DNA from: Chamaea fasciata
Taxonomy: Eukaryota > Chordata > Aves > Passeriformes > Sylviidae
DNA length: 64,000 bases
Direction of reading: 5' to 3'
NCBI GenBank assembly: GCA_029207755.1
Contig: JARCOQ010000003.1
Span: 92,830,646 to 92,894,645, forward strand
Part shown: positions 36,501-48,185 of the stretch, piece after piece
Numbering within the stretch: position 1 is the stretch's first letter
How the letters are laid out: each line of letters starts with the position of its first letter
The notes under the pieces: generated by a model
What the model saw: the letters and a program-made list of their open reading frames with translations, nothing else
Database searches by the model: none
What the model was told of the DNA's origin: nothing
Position numbers and translations under genes: made by a program

Positions 36501-37959
36501 TCATGAGTATGAGGTTAAGAAGAACTATTAGAAATATCTGTATAATGATGCTTAACTGTAAGAAGAAAAGGAAAGGAAAGTGAGATATCGAGAGAAATGT
36601 TCAAATTTTTGTATTAAAAACAGTTAAAACCTAGTTGGACAGATAGTCAAGTTTCCTGTAGACTGCTTATAGACAGTAGCTTGACATAAATTAGCAGAAT
36701 CATTTCATAATTTTTCAGCTGATCCAGAGGGTTGCATTCAAAAAACAAACAAACAAAAAATTCTCAGGAAGCTGTTAGACCTTGTGCTTCCTTTACTTCG
36801 AAAAGCTCTAGGCTACATTGAACTGTAAAGCTTCGCTTGGTGAAATTTCTGGTGCAGACTAATGCAGATCAGTGATGAAGACACAGACTGTTGTGAGTTA
36901 AACTTGTCTGGCTGCCAGGTGCCCACCAAGCCATATTTTACAAAAATACATTACTTTAAATATATTTTTGCAGCTGAAAAATTGCAAACAGATATATATG
37001 CTCTGTCAATCTGAGCCAATCATACTGCACTGCATCATTTACTGGAAGAAAAGCTTTAAAAAATAGAAAAGGTTAATTGCAGTATCTAGAAAAACAATGT
37101 GGTATGAAAATTAATAGCCATTTTTTACTGCAGAGTATAGGGCTAGCTAAATATTTGCTCCCCAAACACAAGCAAAACTTATAGGATATCATACTGTAGT
37201 ACATGGTTTCAGACTGCATCCAACCAGGATTTTGGCATAGTTTTTGTGTTATTCTGCCTGTGTTAGTATCTCATAATGAATACAAATATTTGAATATTTG
37301 TTTACAGTCTTGCAAATCCTACTTTAAGATCCTTTAGTTAGCATTTTGATCCAAAACCAATCCTGGATTGGTTAAAATTATGTCTATTTACATTTCCATG
37401 TAGATAATTTTAAAATTGATATTCACTTAAAATTTCAAGATGTTAATATAAAACTTCAATTTTGGCATTTGGTGGAAGTTCAGTTATTCAGCTCCTATAC
37501 CCAGACATTTACCTGGAATGTTGCAGGCAGCTCTAATCCACAATTAGAACTTCCCTATACCTTCTCTATAATCAGGTAAAAAAGGATAAACATTTCAGTC
37601 CTTTAAATAAGTATGAAGTATGTCTCCTTTAACCCTATTTAAAAGAAACCATCTGTTTTCTGGACTGTGGGAATCCACATCTATGATCATATGAAATACT
37701 TCACTTTCACCTGTTCTAATAGAAAAAAAAATATTTAAGTCCCACCTAGTATAATTCTAGAATTCTTTGCTTACTTTTGGGCCATTAATCTGTTGTGGAT
37801 TCATTGGTCTTTATTAATATTCTTGTTCCCTATTGTGTGAATTTGCATTTATCTGGATATTTTAAAAAGATGCTGTTTTCTTGCTATATACAGGCCTTTA
37901 TCAGTGTCCTTCTTTAGTTACCCCTACTTCAACACGAGGGTACCTGATGTTTTAATGAG

Positions 37960-38548
37960 AAATATGTGTGTTGCCTTCTGAGGTACTTTTTTAGATGATA
38001 GGACCATATTGATGAGAATATGCTTTATTATTTTTATACTGATTGTGTTCTGTATCAATGTTATGGGACTGGTTGGAATAGAGATCATTTTCTTCACAGA
38101 AGCCAGCTTGGTGATGGTTATTAGATCTGTGCTTATAACAGTGCTGTTGCTAAACAGTGCTTGCACAGCATCAAGACCTTTGTTATTTCTCACTCTGCCT
38201 CTGCGCATGAAAAGGCTGGGAGGAGACAAAAGATTTGGAGAGTCTACAGACAGGAAGACAGCTGATCTGAAATGACTAAAGACATATTCCATGCAATATG
38301 ATATCATTCTCAGCTATAGAACCAGGCAGGCTTGTAATTTTCCTAAAGTAGTCTGTGTTTGGGGATCAGGTGGAAACCAGCCTGCTAGCAGGAAATGGTG
38401 AGGGGTGACTTTTGCAGCAATATTAAATTGTATCTTGATCCAGAAAGGTTTCTTCCTTTTGCCCTTACGATCCTCTCCACCATCCTGTTGGGCAAGACTA
38501 AGCGAGTAGTTGGTGTTGATGTGGTTGCTAGATGTGGTTCACCCAGTG
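37960..38548 (+). mobile_element. Degraded ERVL-type LTR E, sense
   Basis: The order of landmarks follows the common chicken-type ERVL LTR: a GAGAATATGC region (about 38014), the TGCTAAACAGTGCTTGCACA stretch (about 38149-38168), GGCTGGGAGGAGACA (about 38214-38228), GACATATTCCATGCAATATG (about 38281-38300), a decayed TATA region CTATAGAA, ATTAAA (38422-38427), a ACGATCCTCTCCACCATCCT stretch (about 38468-38487) and a decayed AACCACGACA-type end at about 38531-38548. Left end is uncertain by about 40 bases and no target duplication is visible. The open frames over it on both strands are not genes. High divergence points to an old solo LTR. Confidence 0.72.
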
Positions 38549-40250
38549 CTATCAGTCATCATATTAATGTGGCTCTGATCACTATCACTATTGTGCTAAC
38601 ATAATTTTAACTATCTTCCTGTTCCTTAGAAATTCTGAAATATAACAAAACCCTTCACATGAGCATTAAAATTCTGAGGAAGTATTTAATTATCTATTTT
38701 TTGTGGCAGGTGACTGTTAAAAGCTCAGTCTTGATGGCTATCATTTATGAAAAACTCAGTACATTTGTGAAGAAAGATTGTTTATTTTATGCATCACTTT
38801 AACACTAAGTGGAAGAATACAGTGACTCTGACTTTGATTCCCTTTGTGTCTGAAGCCATGCTCCCACTGAAAAATTTCACTTGAAATATTCAATAGCAAT
38901 ATGTTAAATCTAAATTGTTCCAAATATAATTTGGTCATTCAAATAAGCATTTGAAATAAAATATAAAACAGTAATCACAGGAGCTATCAAAATTTTAACA
39001 ATTTTATTGTGGAAATGCATTCTCCTACAGAAGAACCTTTTCAATTATTCCAAAAGTTTTTCAGTCACTTACTGTTTGTCCTCTTTTCAATGTGTTTACT
39101 TCTTGGCCAAAACCAATTTTGCATTCATTACAAGAAGAGGCATACCACGCACAGAATGATAAAGAAGTTTATAAAGAACATAATTTTGTGACTGATGGGC
39201 CCAAAGGGTTACACCTGCCAAAATGCATTAACTACTGTAATGTGATATAACAAACTGTGGTGTGACTTGCTTGATATAATACGTCACTAAGGAATTAAAT
39301 GAACAAATGAAAGAGGAAAACTAGAAAAAGTCTAGTAGGGAAAGAGCTGCAATTTTAATTTCTAGTTTTATTAAAAAAGATTAAATTGTATTCACTGTAT
39401 AACAGATTGGTATCAGGTGAAGTGTTTAGAAGTTCAAGATAATTGGTATTCTGGGAACTCCCGGAGTGCTGAATCACCCTAAAGGTGGGAAGAGGGACCA
39501 CCATCTCATAGGAACTATGGCCAGAACAACAAATATTCAAGGTATTAATGCAACATACTATGAAAATAATAAAGAAGTGAATAATACATAACGCATTCAC
39601 AATGCAATTAAAAATCCTATACAGTGAAGTATTCTGAGATATTTATCCCTGCTCCCTGAATACAAAGTAGATAATTAAATATGTGAGTTTAAATGATGGG
39701 GCCTAACTCTAGATGAAAGAGACCTTTTTTTATTCTTTGATCAACCTTGAATAGAAAAAACAATTCAGACAGGTAACACTTTTCCAGGTACTGAATATTG
39801 CTAATTCTCTATTGTACTAATATGGTAGACAGTAAAATAACTGTTAGAAACTGATCTCTGCTGCATTTAGGCAAGAATCCAAACCACACTCCTGCCTATC
39901 AAAATTGGACAAAAAAATTATATGGGAAAAGGTAGATCAAAATATTCTCTGAAGTCCTGAGCAGAAATGCTTTGCACTAATTTGTGTGCTTGGTTGTAAG
40001 ACCTCTGAAACTTGAAACAGCATCTTGTAATTGCATGTTTCTTCTTTCTATTGTGATTATGACTGTTCTTATTATTTTATGCTGTGAGGGGTTCTTCAGA
40101 TAATTTGGAAATCATGGAAAATTTAGGATTGGTCCATGAAAACTCATACATTTTCCATTAGTTGAAAGAGTTTCTCCATTACCTCTCCTGATTTTTAAAA
40201 TGCAACCTTATGCTAAGGATGGGATTTGTTTTGGTGCTTAATCATGACAA
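38549..40250. other. Unique AT-rich DNA, no gene seen
   Basis: No element or RNA gene recognised. Short frames at 38756-38938, 39009-39191 and 39355-39600 lack domains and supporting signals. Confidence 0.6.
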
Positions 40251-40299
40251 TGTACAATGTCATTGTATTTTGTACAATGTCATTGTATTTTGTACAATG
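40251..40299. repeat. 20-bp tandem repeat built on a palindrome
   Basis: The unit TGTACAATGTCATTGTATTT occurs twice (40251-40270, 40271-40290) and a third time in part (40291-40299). Each full unit holds the palindrome ACAATG-T-CATTGT, and TGTACA is itself palindromic. Confidence 0.93.
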
Positions 40300-42906
40300 G
40301 GCGGCTTCCATGTTCATCAAAACAAATTATTGAAACACATTTATTACTGGTTTCTGAGATGCAAATAGCATTTGTCAACTTGCATTACATACATCAGTCT
40401 TGTATTCTGACATAATTTAAAAAATGCTTCAGACAACACCATTACTGTTAAAATGCAAAGAAAACCCCATATATCATATGATGTAGAATTTCTGATGTAC
40501 CTTCTAACAGTGATTAAAAATAATGATTTTTTTAAAAAATGCAAAATATAATTAAAACACATCTTTGAACAGGAGATGTAAAACAACATGTCAACATGCA
40601 GTAGTCTGACTTTCTGTGTATGAATGACTTTATGGCAGAGTGAATTGAAATATAAGTTTCACAAACACTTTGAAAACATGCTTAAATTTATCAATGTAAT
40701 GTATACCTTACTGAGTGCATTCTTTCTGGCCTTATGTCTGTGTGTATATATGTACATATATAGACATATATATGTACATGTGTATATTTGATAATGAACC
40801 CATTTCTGCTTTTTTCTTTTAGGAAATTTAAAATATCCTTCAGAATTCCTAAATTAAGTACCCCAGTGCAGAGATGTGTGAGGATTCCTGGCAACGTTTC
40901 TACATTGTAAACTAGTGACTATTAAATGAATGATTTCAGATAAAAGAATGAAACATGTTTCTTGATTCTGCTGCTCACATAGTCCAGAGAACTTCATACC
41001 TGGAGAAGCATCTTTGCTTTAGTGCTCTGAGTGAGCCAGTGAAGCCTTACAAAGGAACAACAAAGCAGTTGCTTTTTGTACGATTGTCCCATTTGTGTGA
41101 GCTCCCAAGGAAGAGTGTGTCTGACCAGGGGAAACGTTCAAAGAGGTAAGAACTGCTCTATGGCATTCTACTTCTTTCTTACTGCGTTGTGAACCTTAGC
41201 AGAGGAGAAACTCTCACCCCAGTTAGGACACTGTAACCAAGTTATTTTAAAATACAGTATTAACATAGATAAAAAGATAATGCTGTGGAGATATATGTAG
41301 GAACTGCAATTCTTGTGGAAACTACTCCTACACTCATGGTCCTCTGAGGGTTATAAGGGAGAAAATGATTGCCTGATGTGCAAGGGAATATAAAAGATAA
41401 ATACAGAGGGGATTGTGCAACACAGGCTTAAAGAAATAGGCCAAGAATTTATTATTATTATTATTTTTAATGGATAAATATAAGAATTGAGTGTGAACTG
41501 TGAATACTTAATGCACAGTTAATTCTGGAGGAATTTAAATAATTGAGATCTGAATTCAACTACATTGTCTGGTTGGCCTATACACTTTTGTTTTACTAAC
41601 AAAACAAACACTGACATTAAAGCAAAGATCAGATTATTAATTTCAAGGGATGGAAAATTCAGAAGATTGAGCTGATTAGCACATTTCTATAACAACAACT
41701 GAGAAACAGTAATTTGTCCTTGTTGAAGAAAGAAAAGGAAGACATGCCTCTGCTGTTTCCTCATGAAGAAATGAGTATACTTTGACTCATTTGAACTGCT
41801 TTTGAACTGGAGGCACATGAGCTCCCTAGAAACCATGGTGGGAGGTACCACTTGTCCTTGAGCAGCAGCAGCCATCAGAATGGTAGAGTGATTTGGTATT
41901 AAGGTTGAGAGGAGATGTGAGCTCTAGTTGATAGGGTCTCTGGGGTCATGGGAACTCTAGTCTGCCTTATAACCATGGGAAAAAAGATAATGTTACACAG
42001 TGCTCACCCCCAAGTGCCAGCTGAAGTCCCAGAAGTAGCTCCACAAGGATATGCCTCTGTCCAGGTCCTGAGCCACTGGGTGATGGAACAATGATGGTAA
42101 GCAAGCAGACACTGTAACTTATGAAAGAGAAATCAGAAAATGAAAATATTCTTTGGAGTGGGCCTTGGAGAGGAAAAAAACCCAGTGAAAACCATATTGC
42201 ATGCAAGAAAGAATAGTTAGAGGCTGCACTTGGACAGGTCTTTGGGATGCATGGTGCCAAAATTGGCATGAGAAGGAAGGCTCCTTCTTCACTTCCCAGT
42301 ATGCATTAACAAAGTAGGTCTGGGGTGCTGGGAACAGCTAAAAAGGAATAAAATTTCCTCAGGAAAAATCAGAGCTACTTCAGCCTGATCCACCTGTCAT
42401 CATACATAGAAAACAATTGAAGATAGTGGACTGAGATATCCATTTTATCTGTCTTAGGAGGTTTATTATGTGCCAGGAACTCAGGCGCAAAATGCTGGCA
42501 GAGGCATTGCCAAGATTTATCTGTTTTTTAAACTGATACTGTTTATTTTCTATGTGACATTAACAATTTTTTGACACCAAGAAAGACCATGAGCACATCA
42601 CAAGAGACTTTAGAATTCTGACAAAATACCCTTAGAGTGTCTTATGGTGTGATATAGAGAAGATGGATCCAAATTTTTCTTAGTTCACAATGAAAGTCCA
42701 TGAGACAACGACTATAAGTTGGAAAAGGGAAAACTCCAATCAGATATTAAAAATAATAATTCTAGTATAAGGATGATTCAATATTTATATGAGTTGCTAA
42801 GTGATTTTATGTAATCCTTATCCATGGAGATATTAACAGTTGACCTTATATGATCCTGAACTATATTATCTGTCTTTGAAATTTGGTGTAATTTCAAAGT
42901 CGTCCC
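40300..42906. other. Unique DNA with one possible exon
   Basis: No element recognised. There is a short TATATG/TACATA-rich patch at about 40742-40790 and an (ATT)n tract at 41449-41465. The segment 40823-41145 is bounded by good splice-like signals and listed separately. Confidence 0.55.
40823..41145 (+). other. Candidate orphan exon (splice-like boundaries)
   Basis: Upstream is a pyrimidine-rich acceptor, TTTCTGCTTTTTTCTTTTAG, ending at 40822; downstream is GAG followed by GTAAGA at 41146, a near-consensus donor. Between them, an ATG at 40955 opens a frame that reads through to the donor (191 coding bases). The predicted product has no domain I recognise. Such pairs arise by chance in a window of this size, and the segment could also be a non-coding RNA exon. 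No neighbouring exon was found that would join to it. Confidence 0.2.
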
Positions 42907-42970
42907 TTGCTCTGAGCAGGGTATGGGGTAGGACCAGTGGATGCCTGGAGCTTCTTTTCAAACTAAACTT
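42907..42970 (+). mobile_element. CR1 LINE 3' tail scrap, sense, decayed
   Basis: CTCTGAGCAGGG, GTAGGACCAGTGGATGCCTG and GAGCTTCTTTTCAAACTAAA line up with the CR1 3' end pattern GAGCAGGG / TTGGACTAGATGACCT / CCAGAGGTCCCTTCCAACCT. Only about 60 bases are recognisable and divergence is high. Confidence 0.6.
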
Positions 42971-43797
42971 TTGTGGCTTGCGAGACAATGATTGAGACAG
43001 AGAACTTCAAATTTTTCAGTATTTTTTTTTTTTAATGCTGAAGTAGCTTAGAACTGAATATAGCATCTGATAAACATACAATACTGATTATGCTCTTTAA
43101 GTGTTTTGATAACTAACAGCTACTGCTATAAGCAAGAATTTCTAGTCAATGCCCTCTGTTATCATTAACCAGATCTAAGTTAGATGTAAATAAGGTGGCC
43201 AAAGCTCAGAGAGCAAACTAGTCTGTTAACCCACTGCTTGTTTCTTCCAACTGTTACATTCTCAACCTAAATGACTTAACCTTAAGGCACTTAATTGTGC
43301 TTTACAAGGCACAAGGAATCATTGTGAGGAAAAACTGCACATTTAAATTGGAAGTGATAGAAGGATAGGGCATGTAAGAAAGAAAGGAAGAAAGATAGAT
43401 AAAAGGAAAGAAAGGTTAGTTTCATAGGCTAACAACCTTTCTAATTCTAAATGCCTCATACATGGTCCTAGAGTTCAACGATGCAGAAAGAGAAGTGAGA
43501 AGGAATTACAGAGTGAGATGAAGCAACATAATGTTCTCATGGTCACCCAATCCTACACAAAATGGTTTATTGGGTTCAGAAAATCAAGTAATGCCTTCAC
43601 TGGAGGATGAAAACTCTGAGAAGTCAGAATTAAGTGTCTGTGGTAATACTAGCACAGTGGGGGTGATGAAAATCAATGTGTTCACTGTTTTTCTTAAAAA
43701 TTAGGATCCATCAGATATAAAAGACCAAGGGTACTTCCAAAATTTAGGGTCTTGCGTACAGTGTTCTGAGAAATGCATTGGTTTGGTATTAGTTTGG
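42971..43797. other. Unique DNA, no gene seen
   Basis: A purine-rich GAAA/GGAA patch lies at about 43376-43415. Nothing else is recognised. Confidence 0.6.
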
Positions 43798-43941
43798 GGG
43801 GTTTTTGTTGTTTGTTTTTGTTTTTTTTTGGGGGGGGGTTGTTTGTTTGTTTGTTTGTTTTTTGATTTTTGTTTTTTTTTGTTGTTGTTGTTGTTTTTTG
43901 ATTTTTGGTTTTTTGGGTTTTTTTGGGGGGGCAGGGTGGGT
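43798..43941. repeat. T/G-only low-complexity tract with a G-quadruplex motif
   Basis: About 140 bases are nearly all T and G on the plus strand, with a nine-base G run, (GTTT)n and (GTT)n units. At 43915-43940 four G runs lie with loops of 7, 2 and 1 bases, which meets the usual G3 quadruplex pattern. Long frames on the minus strand here (Lys/Gln/Asn/Thr/Pro-rich) are translations of the simple repeat. Confidence 0.93.
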
Positions 43942-44018
43942 TGTAGGATTTTGCAATAAAATAAATGCAAAAGAGTTGCAAAGATTCAGTTCATAAATTG
44001 CAAAGGATTGTTTAGCAT

Positions 44019-44298
44019 TTCTTCTCTTTGTTCTTGTTTCTATCTTTCTTTTTTGTTTTCTTCCTTACTTTCTTACTTCTTTCTTTGTTAAGTAACAAAC
44101 ATTGATTTCTTACTCCTTTCTTCCTTCCTTCTTACTTCCTTCATCCCTTCTTCCTTCCTTCTTTATTACTTTTTTACTTCTTTCTTTCTTCCTCCTTTTT
44201 TCTTAGTTCCTTCTTTCATCTTTTCTTCTTTCTTTTTCCTTTCTTTTTCTTTTCCTTCTCTTTCTACTGTTTCTTACTTCTTTCTTTTTCTTTCTCTC

Positions 44299-44345
<47 letters not shown>

Positions 44346-44455
44346 TTTTCTCTGTCTTCCTTTATACTCTCCTCTTTTATTCTTTCTTCTTTCTTATTTT
44401 TTTATCTTTCTTCTTCCTTTTTTCTTTTTTATTTCTTTTATTTTCTTTTTCCCTC
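44019..44455. repeat. Long polypyrimidine tract, CT-rich, with (CTTT)n core
   Basis: For about 440 bases the plus strand is almost purely C and T, with a pure (TTTC)n block of about 14 units near 44296-44346 and degenerate CTTT/CTTCC units on both sides. Purines are rare within it. A tract like this can form an intramolecular triplex. It lies about 80 bases beyond the T/G tract. Confidence 0.95.
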
Positions 44456-47447
44456 TGAAGGCATTATGGTTTTTCTTAAAAAAGAGAAATAAATGGTTAT
44501 AAATGTTGGAAGTTGAAGAATGAATGCATAAATGACAAGTAAATGTCTAAAAGCTTTCAATCTTTGTATGCATTTTGATGTAGATTGTGTTCTATCCAAC
44601 ACTGTCTCCTAGAGTTCTCATATTACAAAACAGTAATTTATCCAATTTGATGTTTTTTAAGGTTATAAGTAAGCAGCTGTTCTAAAAAATAGCAGCTCTG
44701 CCATTTTTCTCCTATTTGAAGGAAATATTCCAAGGTTTCCAAATATCCAAATTTTCCAAGCAGACTCTCAATCTATATTTATGTGATTACAGTGCTATAA
44801 GACAGCATTTCTTTTCAATTTCTTCCCAGATGACATTAAAAAAAAATGTAGTTGTTAGACAAAGAGGAAATTTTCCACTGTGAGACCTGTGAAGCTACTC
44901 TTAGCAAAACAATTTTAATATTTTTCATTTTCACTGCAATATAAATTATAAATTGAGATTTTTCTAAACAGTCTTCATCACATTTTAATTATTTTAAATG
45001 CTCACTACATGATTTGCCAAGTGTCCCATTTACACTTCTTACTGCCTGTGGCACCAACAAGCATGTGAGGTTTCCTGGAAATTCTATTTCTGCTCTGCAA
45101 AGCTTAAACTGATCTTAAAGATTGTCGCTGTTACTGCTTGAAGCAAAATAAACAAGCATTCTGTGATTTTGCCAAGGATCTTTCATCTAGGAACCAGGAT
45201 GAACACTTGCACCCCATTAAAAAACCCCTAATCCTGACAGCTATGATGACAAGCAGTGGCATTAGTTCAGATCTAGATTAAATCTGTACTTCAATATGAA
45301 ATGAAATCTGCACCTTAATGATGAAAAAAGGGGAATCTAATTTAGACACAGAAGTAGGGTAAATGCATAATAATGTATTTACAAGTAGAGTTCAGATTTA
45401 TAATTTTTTGATAGACAATACTATTGATACTCTTAGCATCAGCAAGAGCAACAAGGAGTGGAGCTAGTAACTTAAAGCAGAACATCTCTAACACAGGTAA
45501 AACTTGTTTTCACTACTTCTTTTGGGAAAATATGCAGTCAGAATTGGGATGAAAAATATTAGACACTCCTCCAAACTGACAAGAGCAAAAAAGGCTTTTT
45601 TATTTTACTTTAATCATACATGCTTGAGAATGACATTCCAAAAGAAGCAAATGTCTAACATGGACAATGGTTTCTCTATGAAAAGGAACAGACAAGAGTG
45701 ATAAAGCACAAATGTATTGAATGCTGCATAGCAGAAAGAGATCTTTGGCAATAGAAGTTTCTTCTCAGAGGGTCAGAAAGGAAGACATTTTATTCCTCAT
45801 CATTGCAACAGTATGACAGTTTGGACAACTCACTGTATTGCCAATAAAGTCAAATATGAAGTCTCAAAAGATGACACAGAATTTTGCTTTTGTGAAAAAT
45901 GTCCTGATGTAAAATTGAACTGTAAGGTGGAAGGAAAAGAAAACCACAAGACATCAAAAGGGAACAGTAAAGAAATTTTGACATCCCAACAAATAAAACT
46001 TAGTGTAAAATACAAATTTTAAGAAAGATTTAGGGTAACTCATTTCAATATAGAAATATATCAGCGTGCTTTCAAGTGAATGTCATTATTTACATTGAAA
46101 TATGTACATTATAATTCCACATGTCAGGAGAATTTAAACTTACTAAGATATTCTTTTAACTTTTAAATTTCCTTACCATAATCCTTTTCTTAAACAAGCA
46201 TGCTTCTCTGGAAACAGAGAAGAAAAATAAAAAAGAGAAAATAGTAAAAAGGAAAATATATAAAATGACTGATATTTTATAATCCTTTTCTGAAATAAAA
46301 TATCAGATCGTCTGAATTCTAGTGAGATAACTGAGTGACAAAAGAAAAGCTGAAGTAATATCAGTAGTTTTGAGTTGTGTAGAGTTAAAATGCAATGGTG
46401 AGATCAATAACACACTTGATCAAAAACTTAGTCACTGCATGTTCACGAGTGACTTACCTATATTCACATTAAGGGTGATTAATGGACAGATGAGACCCCT
46501 ATTGGGAAACCTTTTTCCAGTTAAACCTTATCAGGTTTGCTTGTCTCAGCAGTAAATTTAATAGCTCTTATAAAGTAGCTTGAAACAGAACACTGGTCTC
46601 TGTCTCACTTCTGTTTTAGTAGATTCTTGAGCAGGAATAACTTTGAAAAGATATCTCTTTCCCAATTCATGCTTTTTTCTAGGCATATTTACTTCTAAAG
46701 TCTTGGTCTTGAACAGATGCTGGTCAGCAATTTTAAGTTCCTATCAGATTACTACTCTTAAAATAGTGCCATGGATATCTACACAAAGGCTGACTCCATA
46801 ATTAAATAGAGAACATAACTTTCCTAATTTTTATATACCTCTGAGGTTCTTCAAGTATTTTACATGTAATAAATGCAAAGCATGATATTCTCAACTCAGC
46901 ATATGAGGCACGTAAAAATTGTTCTCTGATTCTCACTTTCTGAAATCCATCTAGTCTCCCTTTCTTAGGCTCTGGCTTTTAGACAAAAGGCACTAGATTC
47001 TGATCTGTTAGAAACTACTGCATTTCCACAATAATTGGTTTCTCTTTTTCTGTTTTGTTCTCTTTGGACTTTTTTCATGGTGTGTTACTGCTGAAGATTT
47101 CTGCCTTAAAAGTAATTTTTCTTATTTCTAAAATACGAAAATGTTGCATTTAGAAAAATAATTTAATCCAGAAACTTTCTGCAGAAAGCAGGTGTCAGAG
47201 TAGTGCATTTCTGTGTTCTGAAAGCTGCTATGTCACAAATTACTGAGCAAACTGAATCTTTAAAGAAAAACTTAAAAATGAAATTTCCAAGAGGTCTTTT
47301 TCCCCTGTTTTGAAATGCTGTTGTTCACCCATAGGTTGTGTTCAAAAGTTCAGATTTACGTGATTGTCTACAACTTTCATATATTTGGGGTGGGTTACCA
47401 AAAGGAAAATAAAAGCATCATGAGCATGATGGCCTGGGGAATGTGTA
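44456..47447. other. Unique AT-rich DNA, no gene seen
   Basis: About 3 kb with no element recognised. The frame at 45813-46022 is notable only for a short Cys-rich part (CFCEKCPDVKLNC) and has no known domain; it is closed on both sides with no good splice sites. Confidence 0.58.
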
Positions 47448-48185
47448 TGTCTAGGTTTGGCAAGGCAGGTATCTGCCAGGGAAAGCTGGAGTTTTCCTTG
47501 GAATGGAGAATGTCAACACCCCTTCCCCCCCCCCCTTTTCTAAATTGTTATAATTTTGAAATTAAAGGCTTTTCAGGCAAAGATTTAGGAATAGGAATAA
47601 CAGTTTCTTTACTGGAAATACTAAGATTACAAATGTAGTAGTACAAAAAAGCAGGCAAACAAAACAAACAGAAAATCCTAGAAACCCAGACAGTCAGAAA
47701 TATAACCTGACACCCTGCTGGTCAGGGTGCTGGAAGCAGTCCAAAGTAAGCCCTCCTGGAGTGCCAGATATAGTTCTGTTGGAGAAGAGATGGTCCTGTA
47801 GAAAAGGGTCCAGTAATGGTAAAATGGGTCCAGTCTTCCTTCAGGAATCCAATGAAAAGACTGGAATAGCTGATGTTCCCATCTGTCAGTTTTTATCTAG
47901 GCAGGAATGGTTTGGCTCCCCCCACTGGGTGGAGCATCTTACAATTGGATGATGTAATGTGTCATGTCCTCGGTGATCCTTAATGATCCATTACCAGAAG
48001 AAATCCCCCTGGAGAGTGGCAAGAGATAAGGAACAATGTCCCACCCAGTTTTAACAGCTGGTCCATTATCAGAAGGCACCCGCACCCTTCCCCCTGGAGT
48101 TAGAAGAGATAAAGAAAAAAAATCTCCCCAACTGCTTTCAACAGATTAAATAGAATGCACTTTTTTTGGTTACATAACCCAGAGA
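47448..48185 (-). mobile_element. LTR B, longer relative of LTRs A and C, antisense
   Basis: The element starts TGTCTAGGTTTGG and ends AACCCAGAGA; the last bases were probably GGACA as in LTRs A and C. GTGTA flanks it on both sides (47443-47447 and 48186-48190). It shares with A and C the blocks CTGGAAGCAGTCC (about 47729-47741), GATGGTCCTGTAGAAA (about 47788-47803), TCTAGGCAGGAATGG (about 47896-47910) and GAGCATCTTACAAT (about 47932-47945), plus two copies of the TCCATTANCAG motif (about 47987-47997 and 48062-48072). It has about 190 extra bases at its left, including a C run at 47524-47536. The GC box and AP-1 site are mutated, and the TATA region reads GATAAAAAC. It is an older member of the same group or a sister family. 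Confidence 0.78.

Larger units (their letters stand above)
28309..37959. other. 9.6 kb without a recognised mobile element
   Basis: The longest element-poor stretch of the window. It holds an interrupted A run (28883-28918), a strong hairpin (30516-30549), a GC- and CpG-richer patch (about 32045-32345), a purine-rich patch (about 32750-32830) and a 9-bp inverted repeat (37355-37373). Frames such as 32068-32400 (minus, 110 codons), 32574-32936 (minus, 120 codons, hydrophobic) and 33619-33894 (minus) show no domain I know. Old elements too diverged to see by eye may be present. Confidence 0.5.

Noticed and set aside
37924..38307. 127-codon minus-strand frame
   Set aside because: It is antisense to the degraded LTR E and overlaps an open plus-strand frame; neither has domain support.
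43694..43981. Lys/Gln/Asn/Pro-rich minus-strand frames and the hydrophobic plus-strand frame
   Set aside because: They are translations of the T/G simple-repeat tract in different phases.
45813..46022. Short Cys-rich frame that might be a zinc-binding peptide
   Set aside because: Only one short CFCEKC cluster, no paired ligands at normal spacing, no splice or start context.
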